Shown: positions 25,610-34,138 of the stretch, one piece after another
Numbering within the stretch: position 1 is the first letter of the stretch
Layout: each line of letters begins with the position of its first letter
From: G963663315 sp963663315
Lineage (GTDB): Bacteria > Pseudomonadota > Gammaproteobacteria > Arenicellales > Poriferihabitantaceae
Reading direction: 5' to 3'
NCBI GenBank assembly: GCA_963663315.1
Contig: OY760176.1
Span: forward strand, 1,488,001-1,552,000
Length of the DNA stretch: 64,000 nucleotides
The notes under the pieces: model-generated
The model's input: only the letters and a program-made list of their open reading frames with translations
What the model was told of the DNA's origin: nothing
The model's database searches: none
Program-made: the position numbers and the translations under genes

Positions 25610-25966
25610 TTATTTCTTGACTGCACGGGGCGGCCCTTTTCGGGTCCGGGCATTGGTTTTTGTTCTTTGACCATTAACCGGAAGCCCCTTCCTATGGCGC
25701 AGACCACGATAGCAACCCAGATCCATCAATCGCTTGATATTCATCGAAACCTCACGCCGGAGATCACCTTCCACTTCATATTTAGCGACTTCGGCACGAA
25801 GTCGCTCGGCCTGCTCATCATTCAGGCTGATGACCTTGCAATGGCGGTCAATTGCGGCATCATCACAGATTTTCTGTGCAGTACGACGACCAATACCGTA
25901 AATCGAGGTCAATCCTATCTCGATGTGTTTATGGTTAGGTAAATTGATTCCAGCAATACGTGCCAT
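25610..25966 (-). CDS. rpsM: 30S ribosomal protein S13
   Basis: Small-subunit head protein that bridges to the 50S subunit and touches the P-site tRNA. Begins MARIAGINLPNHKHIEIGLT and ends with the basic tail GQRTKTNARTRKGPPRAVKK. Length 118 aa, as in E. coli. First gene of the alpha operon, with a sigma-70-like promoter at 26010-26038 upstream. Confidence 0.97.
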   Translation of the reverse strand: MARIAGINLPNHKHIEIGLTSIYGIGRRTAQKICDDAAIDRHCKVISLNDEQAERLRAEVAKYEVEGDLRREVSMNIKRLMDLGCYRGLRHRKGLPVNGQRTKTNARTRKGPPRAVKK

Positions 25967-26009
25967 TTTTAATCTCTATAAATGGTTGGCGAGAAATTCA
26001 GGGTCGCAG

Positions 26010-26038
26010 ATTCTATCAAAATTCGCGACTTCGATCAA
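26010..26038 (-). promoter_or_regulatory. Alpha operon promoter (rpsM)
   Basis: On the minus strand TTGATC, 17-bp spacer, TAGAAT. The first base of the transcript would be near 26003, giving a 37-nt leader before rpsM. It lies in the 107-bp gap between rpmJ and rpsM, where a separate alpha promoter is common. Confidence 0.6.
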
Positions 26039-26073
26039 ATTCACCAACGCCTGTTATTATCAATTCGCCTGCA

Positions 26074-26187
26074 CTAACCTTGACGTTGCTTGTGTCGTTG
26101 GTTAATGCAAATCACACGTACAATGCGATTCCTGCGGATTATTTTGCAATTTCTGCACATTTTCTTGACAGATGCCCTTACTTTCAT
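26074..26187 (-). CDS. rpmJ: 50S ribosomal protein L36
   Basis: Very short (37 aa) zinc-ribbon protein of the large subunit, read directly from the sequence. Starts MKVRASVKK and ends NQRHKQRQG. Zinc ligands are C11, C14, C27 and H32 (MCRNCK, VICINQRH), so it is the zinc-binding C+ form. It lies 33 bp after secY, its normal place at the end of the spc operon. Confidence 0.95.
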   Translation of the reverse strand: MKVRASVKKMCRNCKIIRRNRIVRVICINQRHKQRQG

Positions 26188-26220
26188 TTTTATATCTCCG
26201 AATAATCCGGCTTCGCATTT

Positions 26221-27561
26221 CTAGCGAACGCCCTGGGGCCGTGAAAAAGGTGATTTTTTCATGATGCTCTCATATTGGCGGGACATCAAATGCGACTGAA
26301 CCTGGGAAATCAGGTCCATGGTCACCACCACGATAATCAGCAGAGAAGTCCCGCCAAAGTAAAATGGAACACTCCATTTCACGATCAGAAACTCTGGAAT
26401 CAGACAAACGAAGGTAATGTAGACTGCCCCAATCATAGTCAACTTTGAAACAACGTTGTCGATATAACGGGCACTTTGCACACCCGGTCGGATGCCGGGA
26501 ATAAATGCGCCGGATTTTTTGAGATTGTCGGCAATCTCATTGGGGTTGAACACCAATGCCGTGTAGAAAAAGCAGAAAAATATGATCATCCCACCATATA
26601 ACATGGTGTATACAGGTTCACCGGGTTGCAATTTGGTGGCGATATCGGTCATCCAGCCCATACTATCCACCTGGCCGAACCAACTGCCAAGACTGGCGGG
26701 GAACAGAATCAGACTCGATGCAAATATAGGAGGAATAACCCCGGCCATGTTCAACTTGAACGGGAGATGGCTGGTTTGGCCTGCCATCATTCTTCGACCT
26801 TGCTGGCGTTTCGCATAGTTCACCGTAATTCTGCGCTGACCACGCTCCACAAATACGACAAAGTAGGTCACTGCGATCGCTCCAACGAACAGGATCAGGA
26901 CAATACCTCCGGATAACGCACCGGTACGGGCAAGCTCCAGCGTACCGGCTACCGCAGAAGGTAATCCTGAAACAATGGATGCAAAAATAATCAGCGAAAT
27001 ACCATTTCCGATTCCTCTTTCGGTAATCTGCTCTCCGAGCCAGACCAGAAACATGGTGCCTGAACAAAGTGTCGCTGCTGTGACTATTTTAAATCCGAGG
27101 CCTGGAATTAATATCACCGGACTGCCTGATACCTGCTGGCTTTCGATGGCGACTGAAATTCCAACTCCCTGAAACAGTGCCAGCACAACAGTAAAATAGC
27201 GGGTATATTGCGTGATTTTTCGTCTGCCTGATTCTCCTTCCTTTTTCAGTTGTTCAAGGCTCGGTACTACTGCGGTCATCATTTGCATGATGATTGATGC
27301 TGAGATATAAGGCATCACGCCCAGAGCGAAAATGGAAAGGCGACTCAATGCCCCTCCTGAGAACATATTGAAGATATCTACGATAGAGCCCTTGGTTTGC
27401 TGAAACAGCGCCGCAATGGCTACCGGATCCACCCCTGGAACCGGAATATGTGTTCCCAACCGAAATACCAGCAATGCACCCAGTAAAAACAGGATGCGCT
27501 GTTTAAGTTCTGACAGACTCCCGAACATGCCCGGAGTGGGTAAATTCTTCATCTTCGCCAC
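26221..27561 (-). CDS. secY: Preprotein translocase subunit SecY
   Basis: Pore of the Sec translocon in the inner membrane, with ten predicted helices. Typical stretches are FRLGTHIPVPGVDP near helix 1, GGALSRLSIFALGVMPYISA in helix 2, and GIGNGISLIIFASI. The cytoplasmic loop with ERGQRRITVNYAKRQQGRRM that binds the ribosome and SecA is present. Length 446 aa against 443. It follows rplO by 8 bp in the spc operon. Confidence 0.97.
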   Translation of the reverse strand: MAKMKNLPTPGMFGSLSELKQRILFLLGALLVFRLGTHIPVPGVDPVAIAALFQQTKGSIVDIFNMFSGGALSRLSIFALGVMPYISASIIMQMMTAVVPSLEQLKKEGESGRRKITQYTRYFTVVLALFQGVGISVAIESQQVSGSPVILIPGLGFKIVTAATLCSGTMFLVWLGEQITERGIGNGISLIIFASIVSGLPSAVAGTLELARTGALSGGIVLILFVGAIAVTYFVVFVERGQRRITVNYAKRQQGRRMMAGQTSHLPFKLNMAGVIPPIFASSLILFPASLGSWFGQVDSMGWMTDIATKLQPGEPVYTMLYGGMIIFFCFFYTALVFNPNEIADNLKKSGAFIPGIRPGVQSARYIDNVVSKLTMIGAVYITFVCLIPEFLIVKWSVPFYFGGTSLLIIVVVTMDLISQVQSHLMSRQYESIMKKSPFSRPQGVR

Positions 27562-27569
27562 GGCTTTTG

Positions 27570-28013
27570 CTATTCCTCTATTTTCCCGCCAGCTTCTTCG
27601 ATCGCCGCTCTGGCGCCCCTGGTCACACCAATGCCTCTCAGGGTCACGGCCTGCCCGATCTGGCCGGATAAAATCACTTTCGCCCGATTGATATGAAGGC
27701 CGATCACACCAGCGCTTTTCAGGGCATCGATATCCACAGTATCACCCTTGACCTTGCCAAGTTCAGTCAATCTGATTTCAGCGGTATGGGTATTCACTCT
27801 TGAGCGAAACCCACGCTTTGGCAATCGTCGTTGCAATGGCATCTGACCGCCCTCAAAACCCACTTTATGGTAACCACCGGAACGTGATTTCTGGCCTTTA
27901 TGACCACGCCCCGCGGTTTTACCAAATCCTGAGCCGGGTCCTCGACCCACCCTTTTTGCCTTGGTTCTGGAACCTGATGCCGGTTTGATATTATTTAATC
28001 TTAATGTTGTCAT
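27570..28013 (-). CDS. rplO: 50S ribosomal protein L15
   Basis: Late-assembly large-subunit protein. The Gly-rich N-terminus is characteristic: RVGRGPGSGFGKTAGRGHKG then QKSRSGGYHKVGFEGGQMPL. Length 147 aa against 144. Sits between rpmD and secY in the spc operon. Confidence 0.97.
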   Translation of the reverse strand: MTTLRLNNIKPASGSRTKAKRVGRGPGSGFGKTAGRGHKGQKSRSGGYHKVGFEGGQMPLQRRLPKRGFRSRVNTHTAEIRLTELGKVKGDTVDIDALKSAGVIGLHINRAKVILSGQIGQAVTLRGIGVTRGARAAIEEAGGKIEE

Positions 28014-28057
28014 TTTTAAATATGGTCCGTACTATCCCGTTTATTCTTTAAGGTGAG

Positions 28058-28246
28058 TCAGATTTCCTCGCAACGAACCATGTAGCTCACTTTATTGATC
28101 ATGCCTCTGTTTTCCGGTGTATCGAGCACTTCGACAGTATGGTGCATTCTGCGTAATCCCAACCCACGCACGCAGGCCTGATGCCTCTTCAGGCGACCAT
28201 GGATGCTGCGGACCTGGGTGATTTTCAAGGTTTTTTTCTGAATCAT
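28058..28246 (-). CDS. rpmD: 50S ribosomal protein L30
   Basis: Short bacterial L30 (62 aa) with the ferredoxin-like fold. TLKITQVRSIHGRLKRHQAC and LGLRRMHHTVEVLDTPENRG are diagnostic. Between rpsE and rplO in the spc operon. Confidence 0.96.
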   Translation of the reverse strand: MIQKKTLKITQVRSIHGRLKRHQACVRGLGLRRMHHTVEVLDTPENRGMINKVSYMVRCEEI

Positions 28247-28279
28247 TTTTCAAGTATTTTCTTAATCAGTGTTGCCGGA

Positions 28280-28789
28280 TCACCTTATTTCGTCAAGGTC
28301 CTTGCCGCGCTTTGCTGCGACATAGGCTGTGCTTCGCATTCCTTTCAAGGCGGAAATAGTGGCACGGGTTACATTAACCGGATTAGTGGTGCCAATCACC
28401 TTGGTCAGTACATTCTGAATTCCCATTACTTCAAAAACGGCACGCATGGTACCCCCTGAAATAATACCGGTACCCTCTCCTGCCGGTCTCAATACAACCT
28501 TTACGGCGCCATGGCGGCCGATCATCGGATATTGCACGGTGTTGCCGTTCATGTGAGCCTTGAACATATTACGGCGGGCATCTTCCATCGCCTTTTGCAC
28601 TGCAATCGGGACTTCTCTGGCTTTACCACGCCCCATACCCACTCGTCCTTCTCCATCACCGACTACGGTCAATGCTGAAAAACCAAATATCCGACCCCCC
28701 TTGACAACCTTCGAAACACGTCTGACGTTAATCAGTTGTTCCTGATAATTGTCCTTGCGAACGTTGTCGCGTTCTCTTGCTTTAGCCAT
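28280..28789 (-). CDS. rpsE: 30S ribosomal protein S5
   Basis: Small-subunit protein at the mRNA entry site, involved in fidelity and helicase activity. The S5 domain KVVKGGRIFGFSALTVVGDG and VGMGRGKAREVPIAVQKAME are present. The spectinomycin loop lies near VVKGGR. Length 169 aa against 167. Spc operon. Confidence 0.97.
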   Translation of the reverse strand: MAKARERDNVRKDNYQEQLINVRRVSKVVKGGRIFGFSALTVVGDGEGRVGMGRGKAREVPIAVQKAMEDARRNMFKAHMNGNTVQYPMIGRHGAVKVVLRPAGEGTGIISGGTMRAVFEVMGIQNVLTKVIGTTNPVNVTRATISALKGMRSTAYVAAKRGKDLDEIR

Positions 28790-28804
28790 TAATCTTTTTC
28801 GTTG

Positions 28805-29161
28805 TTAAAATTTCAGTCCATGTTCTCGAGCAGAATCAACAAACGCTTTGACTCTGCCATGGTATCTATATCCGGATCGGTCAAATGCGACTGTCTCAAC
28901 ACCCGCAGATCTGGCGTTGTTCGCCAATAATTCACCCACCGCCACCGCCGCCTCGCAGTTGCCACCGGTTTTAAGAGATGCGCGCAGTCCGGTATCCAGT
29001 GTCGATGCGGCAGCAAGTACCTTTTGCCCGGTCTTGTCGAAAACCTGCGCATAAAAATGTCGCGGAGTCCGGTACACCGATAGCCGAGTGGCTTCCAGAC
29101 GCGCTATCTTGCCCCTGGATTTTCTCGCCCTTCTTAGCCTGGCCTTGTTTTTGTTGATCAT
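28805..29161 (-). CDS. rplR: 50S ribosomal protein L18
   Basis: Binds 5S rRNA together with L5. RRARKSRGKIARLEATRLSV, KTGQKVLAAASTLD and the end AFVDSAREHGLKF match the family. Length 118 aa against 117. Spc operon. Confidence 0.97.
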   Translation of the reverse strand: MINKNKARLRRARKSRGKIARLEATRLSVYRTPRHFYAQVFDKTGQKVLAAASTLDTGLRASLKTGGNCEAAVAVGELLANNARSAGVETVAFDRSGYRYHGRVKAFVDSAREHGLKF

Positions 29162-29189
29162 GATGGTGACTTTTTAAATTCTGTATGGG

Positions 29190-29735
29190 TTATTTTTTCC
29201 TGGCCTGTTTTCTTACCACGTGTTCGTCCAGGTAGCGGACGCCTTTCCCTTTGTAAGGTTCCGGAGGACGAAAGGCCCGTATATCAGCGGCCACCTGGCC
29301 CACTGCCTGCTTGTCTGTGCCGCTCAGCACGATTTCAGTTTGAGTGGGTGTTGCAGCGGTGATACCTTCAGGTAATTCATAAACAACCGGGTGTGAGAAT
29401 CCGAGATTCAGGTTAAGGTTCCTGCCCTGGACCTGGGCGCGGTAACCCACTCCTTTGATCGTTAGTCTCTTCTCAAAACCGGAAGTCACCCCGAATATCA
29501 TATTTTGCAGCATCGCCCGGGTCGTACCGGACATCGAAAGGTTGTGTTTGCTGACCCTGTCTTCGGTCTTGACCAGCCGGACATTCAACGCCCCCTCATT
29601 TTGAATCACTTCGATTCCTGGAGAAAGCTGAAAAGCCAGTTCACCCTTCGGACCTTTTGCGGTAACCAGGCCATTGTCAATCCTGACATCGACACCGGAC
29701 GGAACAGGCACGGGGATTTTTGCAATTCGTGACAT
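29190..29735 (-). CDS. rplF: 50S ribosomal protein L6
   Basis: Binds helix 97 of 23S rRNA near the factor-binding site. Two repeated alpha/beta domains; MSRIAKIPVPVPSGVDV at the start and PPEPYKGKGVRYLDEHVVRK near the end are diagnostic. Length 181 aa against 177. Spc operon. Confidence 0.97.
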   Translation of the reverse strand: MSRIAKIPVPVPSGVDVRIDNGLVTAKGPKGELAFQLSPGIEVIQNEGALNVRLVKTEDRVSKHNLSMSGTTRAMLQNMIFGVTSGFEKRLTIKGVGYRAQVQGRNLNLNLGFSHPVVYELPEGITAATPTQTEIVLSGTDKQAVGQVAADIRAFRPPEPYKGKGVRYLDEHVVRKQARKK

Positions 29736-29785
29736 TGTTAATGTTCGCGTATATTTAAATATTTATTCGGTAGTATCGTATCGTG

Positions 29786-30181
29786 CTAGAAAACGGTACA
29801 GATAATTTCACCGCCAACTCCAGCCTGACGGGCGGATTTGTCAGTCAGCAGACCTTTTGAGGTAGATACCAGGGCAATACCCAATCCATTTTTTATCGAT
29901 GGCAAATCATCCTTTCTGGAATAAATCCGGCAACTTGGTCGGCTGATCCGATTGATCTCTTCGATCACCGGGTCACCCTGAAAATACTTCAATTCAACAT
30001 CAAGTACTCGGGAAACGCCTTCTCCATCCACGGAAAAACCGGAGATATAGCCTTCATCCTTCAATACTTCCGCAATCGCAACCTTGCTTCTTGATGCAGG
30101 CACCTGAACATTGGTTTTTTGCGCCTGAGAGCCGTTACGTATCCGGGTCAACATATCGGCTATAGGGTCTGACATACTCAT
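29786..30181 (-). CDS. rpsH: 30S ribosomal protein S8
   Basis: Primary 16S rRNA binder and spc operon autoregulator in E. coli. MSMSDPIADMLTRIRNGSQA at the start and STSKGLLTDKSARQAGVGGE near the end identify it. Length 131 aa. Spc operon. Confidence 0.97.
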   Translation of the reverse strand: MSMSDPIADMLTRIRNGSQAQKTNVQVPASRSKVAIAEVLKDEGYISGFSVDGEGVSRVLDVELKYFQGDPVIEEINRISRPSCRIYSRKDDLPSIKNGLGIALVSTSKGLLTDKSARQAGVGGEIICTVF

Positions 30182-30221
30182 TTCAATTTCTCTTTATTTA
30201 TAACTTTGGCTTGTATCGGGA

Positions 30222-30527
30222 TTACCAGCTCGACTTCTGGGCGCCCGGCGCTTCGCCACGCATGATGACTTCACGTAATTTATTCCGGCATAATCCGAAT
30301 TTTCTGTAATATCCTCTGGACCGACCGGTTAATTCACAGCGATTACGCTTGCGTCCCGGGCTCGAATCCCTGGGTAGCTTCTGTAGATCCAGCATTGCCT
30401 GAAACTGATCTTCGGCGCTGGTTTGCCGATTGCTGATAATGTTTACCAGTTCCTGACGCCTTGCAGCATGCGCATTGATCAGTTTCTGGCGCTTCACTTC
30501 CCGGGCTATCATTGATTTCTTCGCCAT
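30222..30527 (-). CDS. rpsN: 30S ribosomal protein S14
   Basis: Head protein of the small subunit. The 101-aa long form without zinc cysteines (CELTGRSRGYYRKFGLCRNK retains only scattered Cys), as in gammaproteobacteria. It starts 3 bp after rplE. Confidence 0.97.
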   Translation of the reverse strand: MAKKSMIAREVKRQKLINAHAARRQELVNIISNRQTSAEDQFQAMLDLQKLPRDSSPGRKRNRCELTGRSRGYYRKFGLCRNKLREVIMRGEAPGAQKSSW

Positions 30528-30530
30528 GTC

Positions 30531-31070
30531 TTAACTCTTGATTGGAAATTTAAATTCACGCAGCAACGCAGCTGCATGTTGATCGGTTTTCGCTGATGTA
30601 GTAATACATATATCCATGCCGCGCAGGGCATCTATGTGGTCGTAATCGACTTCAGGGAAAACGATTTGTTCTTTCAAGCCAAACGCGTAATTTCCTCGCC
30701 CGTCGAAGGATTTTCCGGGTAGTCCCCGGAAATCCCTGATTCGTGGAATAGCGACAGAAATCAAGCGGTCGAGGAACTCATACATTCGTGTGCGTCGCAA
30801 CGTCACCTTGGCGCCAATGGCCCAGCCCTCACGTATCTTGAAGGCCGCTTCAGACTTTTTCGCCTTGGTAATTACAGGTTTTTGTCCGCAGATTTTTTCC
30901 AGATCAGCCACAGCGCTTTGCAGCACATTCTTATTTGCAACCGCCTCACCCAGCCCCATATTCAAGGTGATTTTTGTGATGCGGGGTACTTCCATTGCAC
31001 TCTTGAACGAAAGCTCCTGTTGGAGTTTCGGCGCTATTTCAGTCCGGTACTTTTCTAGCAGTCTGGCCAT
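30531..31070 (-). CDS. rplE: 50S ribosomal protein L5
   Basis: 5S rRNA binder in the central protuberance, contacting P-site tRNA. KITLNMGLGEAVANKNVLQ, GQKPVITKAKKSEAAFKIRE and FPEVDYDHIDALRGMDICI are diagnostic. Length 179 aa, as in E. coli. Spc operon. Confidence 0.97.
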   Translation of the reverse strand: MARLLEKYRTEIAPKLQQELSFKSAMEVPRITKITLNMGLGEAVANKNVLQSAVADLEKICGQKPVITKAKKSEAAFKIREGWAIGAKVTLRRTRMYEFLDRLISVAIPRIRDFRGLPGKSFDGRGNYAFGLKEQIVFPEVDYDHIDALRGMDICITTSAKTDQHAAALLREFKFPIKS

Positions 31071-31101
31071 TTGTGTATGAATATCTTAATCAGTAATTTA
31101 A

Positions 31102-31422
31102 TTATGCAAGATCCACTACTTCATCGTTCGATTTGAAGTAACGGACTTTTCTACCATCTTCCAAAGTTTTGAATCCAACTCTTTCACCCTTTTTGGTGAC
31201 AGGGTTATATAAGGCAATGTTTGACAACTGGATAGCGGCTTCTTTTTCCAGGATACCCCCGGTTTCTCCAGTATTTGGATTGCCTTTGGTGTGACGTTTA
31301 ACAATATTGACGTTGTCGACCAGGGCACGACCATTACCCATCATCTTCAAAACGTTTCCACGCCTGCCTTTGTCACGTCCGGCGATAACAATGACATCAT
31401 CGCCTTTTTTAATTCTTCGCAT
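31102..31422 (-). CDS. rplX: 50S ribosomal protein L24
   Basis: Assembly initiator of the large subunit with an N-terminal KOW motif (KKGDDVIVIAGRDKGRRGNV). Length 106 aa against 104. Spc operon, after rplN. Confidence 0.97.
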   Translation of the reverse strand: MRRIKKGDDVIVIAGRDKGRRGNVLKMMGNGRALVDNVNIVKRHTKGNPNTGETGGILEKEAAIQLSNIALYNPVTKKGERVGFKTLEDGRKVRYFKSNDEVVDLA

Positions 31423-31458
31423 TGTTCAGGTCCTTAAGAATATTTCTTGAAACCCTGA

Positions 31459-31827
31459 TTACAGGACTTCCGGCGCCAGAGAAATAATTCGCATGAATTT
31501 TTCTGATCTCAGTTCCCGGGTTACAGGGCCAAAAATTCGGGTGCCAACGGGTTGATGAGCAGCATTCAGCAATACAGCCGAATTCTTGTCGAACCGGATC
31601 AATGATCCATCAGGCCTGCGGACACCACTTCTGGTCCTGACGATAACTGCGTCATAAACATCTCCTTTCTTCACCCTGCTGTTCGGCAATGCTTCCTTTA
31701 TGGTAATTTTCACAATGTCGCCAATGCCAGCGTATCTCCGCTTTGAGCCACCCAATACCTTGATGCACATTACCCGTTTCGCACCACTGTTGTCGGCTAC
31801 CGACATCATTGACTGCATCTGAATCAT
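31459..31827 (-). CDS. rplN: 50S ribosomal protein L14
   Basis: First gene of the spc operon; L14 lies at the subunit interface. MIQMQSMMSVADNSGAKRVM and FDKNSAVLLNAAHQPVGTRI are diagnostic. Length 122 aa against 123. Confidence 0.97.
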   Translation of the reverse strand: MIQMQSMMSVADNSGAKRVMCIKVLGGSKRRYAGIGDIVKITIKEALPNSRVKKGDVYDAVIVRTRSGVRRPDGSLIRFDKNSAVLLNAAHQPVGTRIFGPVTRELRSEKFMRIISLAPEVL

Positions 31828-31869
31828 TATCTTTCTCTCCGATACCTTGATTGAATATCCTGATCCTGA

Positions 31870-32139
31870 TCAGGCGGCCCTGGAAACCACTGCAACCAGA
31901 CGCCAGCACTTGGTTTTCGAGACCGGGCGACAAGCCTCGATTCGAACCGTGTCGCCAGTTTTGCATTCGTTGTTTTCGTCATGCGCATGCAGTCTGGTAG
32001 ATCTGCGGATATATTTCTTGTACAGCGGATGCTTTACCTTTCTCTCGACCAGTACAGTAATACTCTTGTCATTCGCAGCACCGACAACATTGCCTTCAAT
32101 TTGCCGTTTGGTTACTTCTTGATCTGTTTGTATGTTCAT
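31870..32139 (-). CDS. rpsQ: 30S ribosomal protein S17
   Basis: Primary 16S rRNA binder with an OB fold, last gene of the S10 operon. KRQIEGNVVGAANDKSITVL and GDTVRIEACRPVSKTKCWRL are typical. Length 89 aa against 84. Confidence 0.96.
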   Translation of the reverse strand: MNIQTDQEVTKRQIEGNVVGAANDKSITVLVERKVKHPLYKKYIRRSTRLHAHDENNECKTGDTVRIEACRPVSKTKCWRLVAVVSRAA

Positions 32140-32154
32140 TTATCTTTCTATGCT

Positions 32155-32367
32155 TTATCTACTGCTTGATCTGGTCGTGGTTGCCTGATTTTCGTTCAGG
32201 ATGGTTTTGATTCGAGCAATATCCTTTTGCACAAAACGAAATCGGGATGGATTTGCGAGTTGGCCGGCTCCGCGCTGCATTCGCAGATTGAATTGCTCTT
32301 TTCGCAAAGCAATCAACTCCTGCATGAGATCCTCTACGGATTTAGTTCTTAACTCGGATGCTTTCAT
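32155..32367 (-). CDS. rpmC: 50S ribosomal protein L29
   Basis: Helical hairpin protein near the exit tunnel, docking site region for trigger factor and SRP with L23. MKASELRTKSVEDLMQELI and the following RKEQFNLRMQRGAGQL match. Length 70 aa, slightly longer than the 63 of E. coli. Its ATG overlaps the rplP stop by one base (TGATG), which implies coupled translation. Confidence 0.96.
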   Translation of the reverse strand: MKASELRTKSVEDLMQELIALRKEQFNLRMQRGAGQLANPSRFRFVQKDIARIKTILNENQATTTRSSSR

Positions 32368-32780
32368 CAGCCCACCTGCCGTCGTGCAAAATTAGTCTGG
32401 AGCGGCAACTTGGCGCTGGCAAGGCGAAATGCTTCCTGCGCCAGCATTTCGGATACGCCTTCGATTTCATATAACATGGTACCTGGTTGAATCAGTGCGA
32501 CCCAGAATTCCGGATTGCCCTTACCCTTGCCCATTCGCACCTCAAGTGGCTTTTTCGAAACAGGTTTGTCCGGAAAAATACGAATCCAGATTCGTCCACC
32601 ACGTTTGACGTGGCGGGTAATGGCGCGGCGTCCTGCTTCAATCTGGCGTGCGGTCAGGCGTCCGCGAGTAGCCGATTGAAGACCGAACTCACCAAAGCTG
32701 ATACGGTTGCCACGAGTAGCAAGGCCACGGTTTCGGCCTTTATGCTGTTTGCGGAATTTAGTTCTTTTTGGCTGGAGCAT
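32367..32780 (-). CDS. rplP: 50S ribosomal protein L16
   Basis: Essential protein near the A site and peptidyl-transferase centre. MLQPKRTKFRKQHKGRNRGL and RIWIRIFPDKPVSKKPLEVR with RMGKGKGNPEFWVA identify it; the arginine hydroxylated in E. coli (R81) lies in this last segment. Length 137 aa against 136. S10 operon. Confidence 0.97.
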   Translation of the reverse strand: MLQPKRTKFRKQHKGRNRGLATRGNRISFGEFGLQSATRGRLTARQIEAGRRAITRHVKRGGRIWIRIFPDKPVSKKPLEVRMGKGKGNPEFWVALIQPGTMLYEIEGVSEMLAQEAFRLASAKLPLQTNFARRQVG

Positions 32781-32782
32781 GT

Positions 32783-33472
32783 TTATACAACTTCTGTTTT
32801 CTGTTCAGTGACCGCTTTTGCGGCTGGGGTTTTGACTTTTTCCACTTTGAGAATCTCGCCCTTGAATATCCACACTTTCACACCAATGATTCCATAAGTG
32901 GTGAGTGCTTCGTGGACACCATAATCGATATCGGCTCTCAATGTGTGCAATGGCACCCGGCCTTCCCGATACCACTCTGTCCTTGCTATTTCAGCCCCAT
33001 TGAGACGCCCTGCAAGCATTACCTTGACGCCTTCCGCACCCAGTCTCATAGAGTTTTGTACCGCACGCTTCATCGCCCGGCGGAACATGATTCTTTTCTC
33101 CAACTGCTGGCATATATTTTCAGCAACCAGTTTTGCATCAAGTTCGGGTTTGCGAATTTCCTCAACCGCAACCTGAACAGGACCGCCATTCAATCGGCTC
33201 AGTGCAAATCGAAGTTTCTCGATGTCTTCACCCTTTTTGCCAATAACAATACCCGGGCGTGCTGTGAAAATTGTCACGTTCAGGTTCTGTGCGGGGCGAT
33301 CAATGTTAATTCCACTCACCGCTGCATTCGCCAGCTTTTTGGTCAGGTATTCTCTGATCCTGAGATCACTTGCCAGTGTTTTCGCGTAATTGGCGTTGTT
33401 CGCGTACCATTTCGCACTCCAGTCCTTTACGATACCGAGACGGATGCCGTTTGGTTGTACTTTTTGACCCAT
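32783..33472 (-). CDS. rpsC: 30S ribosomal protein S3
   Basis: Forms the mRNA entry tunnel with S4 and S5. MGQKVQPNGIRLGIVKDWSA, the KH motif PGIVIGKKGEDIEKLR, and the C-terminal domain are complete. Length 229 aa against 233. It starts 2 bp before rplP in the S10 operon order. Confidence 0.97.
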   Translation of the reverse strand: MGQKVQPNGIRLGIVKDWSAKWYANNANYAKTLASDLRIREYLTKKLANAAVSGINIDRPAQNLNVTIFTARPGIVIGKKGEDIEKLRFALSRLNGGPVQVAVEEIRKPELDAKLVAENICQQLEKRIMFRRAMKRAVQNSMRLGAEGVKVMLAGRLNGAEIARTEWYREGRVPLHTLRADIDYGVHEALTTYGIIGVKVWIFKGEILKVEKVKTPAAKAVTEQKTEVV

Positions 33473-33502
33473 TTTGTAAGCTTCTGTTTTACTGTATCAG
33501 TT

Positions 33503-33847
33503 TTACGACTTTCGGGATTCGTCACTGACGCTCAGGGTGATATGACAATTCCTCTTCAGGATTCGGGTACCACGACCTTTCGCTCGCGCACGAAATCGCT
33601 TGATTACAGGCGCTTCATCAATCATAACCTGATTTACCCACAGGTCATCAATATCCGCACCTTCGTTGTGCTCTGCATTTGCAATCGCTGAATTGAGCGC
33701 TTTTTTCAATGGAACCGCTCCTTTCTTTCTGCTGAAAGAAAGCACTTCGACTGCCTGTTCAACAGAAAGAGACCGAATCTGGTCAGCCACCAGACGACAT
33801 TTCTGCGCTGACAATCTGACATATTTTGCTACTGATCTGACTTGCAT
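33503..33847 (-). CDS. rplV: 50S ribosomal protein L22
   Basis: Lines the exit tunnel with a long beta-hairpin; macrolide-resistance site. Start taken at the ATG at 33847 (MQVRSVAKYVRLSAQKCRLV), giving 114 aa against 110; the longer frame overlaps rpsS. The hairpin RFRARAKGRGTRILKRNCHI is present. S10 operon. Confidence 0.96.
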   Translation of the reverse strand: MQVRSVAKYVRLSAQKCRLVADQIRSLSVEQAVEVLSFSRKKGAVPLKKALNSAIANAEHNEGADIDDLWVNQVMIDEAPVIKRFRARAKGRGTRILKRNCHITLSVSDESRKS

Positions 33848-33866
33848 GATTTTTATATGTTTTCGG

Positions 33867-34136
33867 CTACGATTTCTTGTTGGCCGCATGCCCGCGATAA
33901 GTTCGCGTCGGCGCAAATTCGCCGAGCCTGTGACTCACCATGTTTTCGTTGACCAGTATCGGAACATGCTGACGGCCGTTATGCACTGCAATGGTCAGAC
34001 CTACGAATTCCGGCATGATCATGGACCGCCGTGACCATGTCTTGATCGGTTTACGTGAGTTTTCTGCTCTGGCTTTTTCAACTTTTGCCCACAGATGATG
34101 GTCAACAAAAGGACCTTTTCTAATTGAACGGGGCAT
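33867..34136 (-). CDS. rpsS: 30S ribosomal protein S19
   Basis: Head protein that contacts the A-site tRNA and bridges to L5. Start taken at 34136 (MPRSIRKGPFVDHHLWAKVE), giving 89 aa against 92; the frame runs open further upstream inside rplB. ENMVSHRLGEFAPTRTYRGH is diagnostic. S10 operon. Confidence 0.96.
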   Translation of the reverse strand: MPRSIRKGPFVDHHLWAKVEKARAENSRKPIKTWSRRSMIMPEFVGLTIAVHNGRQHVPILVNENMVSHRLGEFAPTRTYRGHAANKKS

Positions 34137-34138
34137 GG

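Noticed and set aside
32768..33691. 307-codon plus-strand frame across rpsC and rplV
   Set aside because: Antisense to two conserved ribosomal genes; no domain seen.
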